From positions 52,458-116,457 of the IMG/VR virus record IMGVR_UViG_3300036760_000306: a stretch of DNA of 64,000 nucleotides; one strand, written 5' to 3'. Source of the DNA: a virus. Position numbers and translations under genes: made by a program. Positions 62,713 to 64,000 of this stretch are shown piece after piece. Below the pieces are notes generated by a model, which saw only the letters and a list, made by a program, of their open reading frames with translations, did not search any database and was not told the origin of the DNA. How positions within the stretch are numbered: the stretch's first letter is position 1; each line of letters opens with the position of its first letter.

Positions 62713-63560
62713 ACCGCCACCCCCACGACCGTCCCGGCCGGGCGAGTCATAAACGCGAAGTGGGCATCCTGCCCGTGCTTGAGGGTCGCCTTGATCGTCA
62801 CGGTCTTGCCCTTGGGGCCGCCGTCCCGGGTCGCGTCCAGGATAGCCTTGGGACACGTTCCCCAGGCCAGCCAGGAGCCCTCAGGAGTCTCGACCTTGAC
62901 CGTAACCTTGGTCTGGGTCCCGTACTGCCCGTCAACCTCTTTCACGGACACCACGACGCCTTGAAACGTCACGCAACCCTCGGGGGCCGGGACATGTGCC
63001 TCGGTGTCCACGGGCTTCGGCTTGTTCGCTTGATCCGCGATCTTCAGCACCAGGGCAATCTGCTTGTCTGAGATATCGCCCCACTTCTCAAAGCGATCCC
63101 GGATGTCCTGTACGACGGTGTGCGGGCACTCAAAGGCCGCTTCCAACCCCGGGTACGCGCCGAAAAAGTTGGCACGGTTCTCAGCCTTCTCAGCCTTGGC
63201 GATTTCAATCGCACGAGCCGCCTTGAAGTTCCCCACTTCCAGCTCAAAGGCCGAACGGTCAGCCATCAGGCTGTACTTGTCCGCACAGTCATGGCCGACC
63301 GTGATCAACTCGCCGGTCAGCTCGTGCTTCCACAAGTCGCCGTAGTTGAAGTTTGCGCCGCAGACGCTGCACTTACCCAGCCCGAAGCCCCACGAAGGGT
63401 GACGGAACACGGGGTGCTCTTGCGTGTACGCACGAGCACGGTCCAGGTTGATCGAGGGCATAAACGCATGCCCGAAAACGTAGCTCACAAGGTAGGTGTA
63501 GTGAGCCGGGATCAGCAGTGACGGTGTGTGCGGGTCCAAACGTGCTTTATGGTTGGTCAT
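62709..63560 (-). CDS. Conserved phage zinc/OB-type protein
   Basis: 283 residues. CSVCGANFNYGDLWKHELTG and VGHDCADKY near residues 63-95 form a zinc site; the C-terminal ~110 residues are strand-rich (VTFQGVVVSVKEVDGQYGTQTKVTVKV.. FMTRPA), like an OB fold. I recognise the type from many phages; single-strand or RNA binding is a guess. Class A promoter. Confidence 0.7.
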   Translation of the reverse strand: MTNHKARLDPHTPSLLIPAHYTYLVSYVFGHAFMPSINLDRARAYTQEHPVFRHPSWGFGLGKCSVCGANFNYGDLWKHELTGELITVGHDCADKYSLMADRSAFELEVGNFKAARAIEIAKAEKAENRANFFGAYPGLEAAFECPHTVVQDIRDRFEKWGDISDKQIALVLKIADQANKPKPVDTEAHVPAPEGCVTFQGVVVSVKEVDGQYGTQTKVTVKVETPEGSWLAWGTCPKAILDATRDGGPKGKTVTIKATLKHGQDAHFAFMTRPAGTVVGVAV

Positions 63561-63565
63561 GCCTG

Positions 63566-63593
63566 TACCACACCTCAGTCACGGGAAACTCTA
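63566..63593 (-). promoter_or_regulatory. Phage promoter, class A
   Basis: TAGAG, 14 nt, AGGTGTGGTA (9-mer shared part AGTGT/GGTGT), 5 nt, ATG 63560. The rest of the gap to 63707 holds a weak CGGGGC..GCCCCG inverted repeat and nothing else I can support. Confidence 0.75.
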
Positions 63594-63707
63594 TCCTTGA
63601 TTTCAATTTCGCTGCTTTCCCCGTCTGAGCAGCACTCGGGGCGCTCAAGAGTGCCCCGTTAGCGAGCGTACACTTTACGACAACGGGTTGAGCTGGTTCG
63701 GTTATAA

Positions 63708-64000
63708 CTACATCAGGGCGTCGAGGTCAGTGATGAGAGGATAGCTGCCCTCAAGCACCTGGGTAGGCTGGTCGAACGTTTCGGACTTGAGTTCGTTGAA
63801 CCCGTGGCTCAGGACGGGCCCCATGACCCTAAGCGTGTTCATCACCTGTCTGGTAGGCATGCCCATCGTGCCGCTGCACCGAACCGCGTCTGCACCCAAT
63901 TCTTCTGTTGCGTCGTCATCCAGGCCTTCTGTCATGCTTTCCTGCAATCTGGATATACCCAGATCCTCAATGTCCGCAGCCAGCACCCCTTCAATATGGG
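63708..64000 (-). CDS. Hypothetical acidic protein, partial at window end
   Basis: At least 97 codons; the frame stays open to the window edge with natural-looking sequence (HIEGVLAADIEDLGISRLQ), so the start lies outside. Acidic and helical; ends VLEGSYPLITDLDALM. Not recognised. Confidence 0.6.
   Translation of the reverse strand, partial: HIEGVLAADIEDLGISRLQESMTEGLDDDATEELGADAVRCSGTMGMPTRQVMNTLRVMGPVLSHGFNELKSETFDQPTQVLEGSYPLITDLDALM

Noticed and set aside
63630-63660. CGGGGC..GCCCCG hairpin as a terminator
   Set aside because: No T-run on either strand and a short stem.
1-64000. CRISPR array, tRNA or rRNA genes, insertion sequences
   Set aside because: I looked for regularly spaced repeats, cloverleaf-like segments with CCA ends and transposase motifs and saw none; only the short repeats reported are present. 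A tRNA scan would be decisive.

Overview
The window looks like part of a large tailed-phage genome (Caudoviricetes, probably jumbo-class). About 135 tightly packed, mostly small genes sit on both strands with 1-4 nt overlaps (ATGA, GTGA, TTGA, TGATG). There is a tail fibre, an amidase endolysin, a capsid-type polyvalent protein and a Dam methylase, many zinc-ribbon mini-proteins, and no rRNA, tRNA or ordinary host housekeeping operon. GC is in the upper fifties by eye. Shine-Dalgarno sites of the AGGAG type point to a bacterial host, which I cannot name.

Layout. 1-3.9 kb (+): polyvalent metallopeptidase/topoisomerase IB and a secreted Cys-rich peptide. 3.9-15.3 kb (mostly -): Dam, RNase HII, tail fibre, NAD kinase, an HD phosphohydrolase and a DUF932 protein, with an HNH/acireductone dioxygenase pair on +. 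15.5-29.3 kb: deoxyribosyltransferase-Nudix fusion, dNMP kinase, 2H phosphoesterase, J-domain protein, a membrane protein/LemA cluster, a minimal ADP-ribosyltransferase, CoaD and the endolysin. 29.6-35 kb: an NAD+ salvage operon (NrtR-like repressor, nadV/NAMPT, CinA-like/NMNAT fusion) followed by a NADAR protein. 36-41 kb: CCA-adding enzyme without its HD domain, HNH, KH and metallophosphoesterase genes. 41-49 kb: structured leader RNA, winged-helix repeats, a second polyvalent-type protein, a very long RNA hairpin, peptidyl-tRNA hydrolase and zinc proteins. 49-64 kb: BCS1-like AAA+ ATPase, a stand-alone HD domain, a DnaQ-like exonuclease, HU, a Lar-like zinc protein and many small conserved phage proteins.

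How it fits together. One theme is NAD+/ADP-ribose: NAD kinase, NrtR-nadV-NMNAT, an ART-like enzyme, NADAR, Nudix and two deoxyribosyltransferase-like proteins. This fits phage restoration of NAD+ against NAD-depleting immunity, plus use of NAD+ as a modification substrate. A second theme is tRNA/RNA upkeep: Cca, separate HD, PTH2, RNase HII, 2H and KH.

Three genome-wide signatures are not explained by single genes. (1) At least eight unrelated proteins end in a [TNS][LV][FW]D[HLK]L...D/E peptide. (2) Several proteins carry a VAxR(Y/F) peptide near the N-terminus, in one case repeated at a domain boundary behind its own ribosome-binding site. (3) A rigid phage promoter, TAGAG-N14-RGTGTRGTA-N5-ATG, occurs six times, and a looser GGTGTA element sits 7-10 nt before many other start codons, implying leaderless mRNAs. 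Several genes are broken by single-base shifts, mostly at A/T homopolymers, which suggests residual assembly indels.
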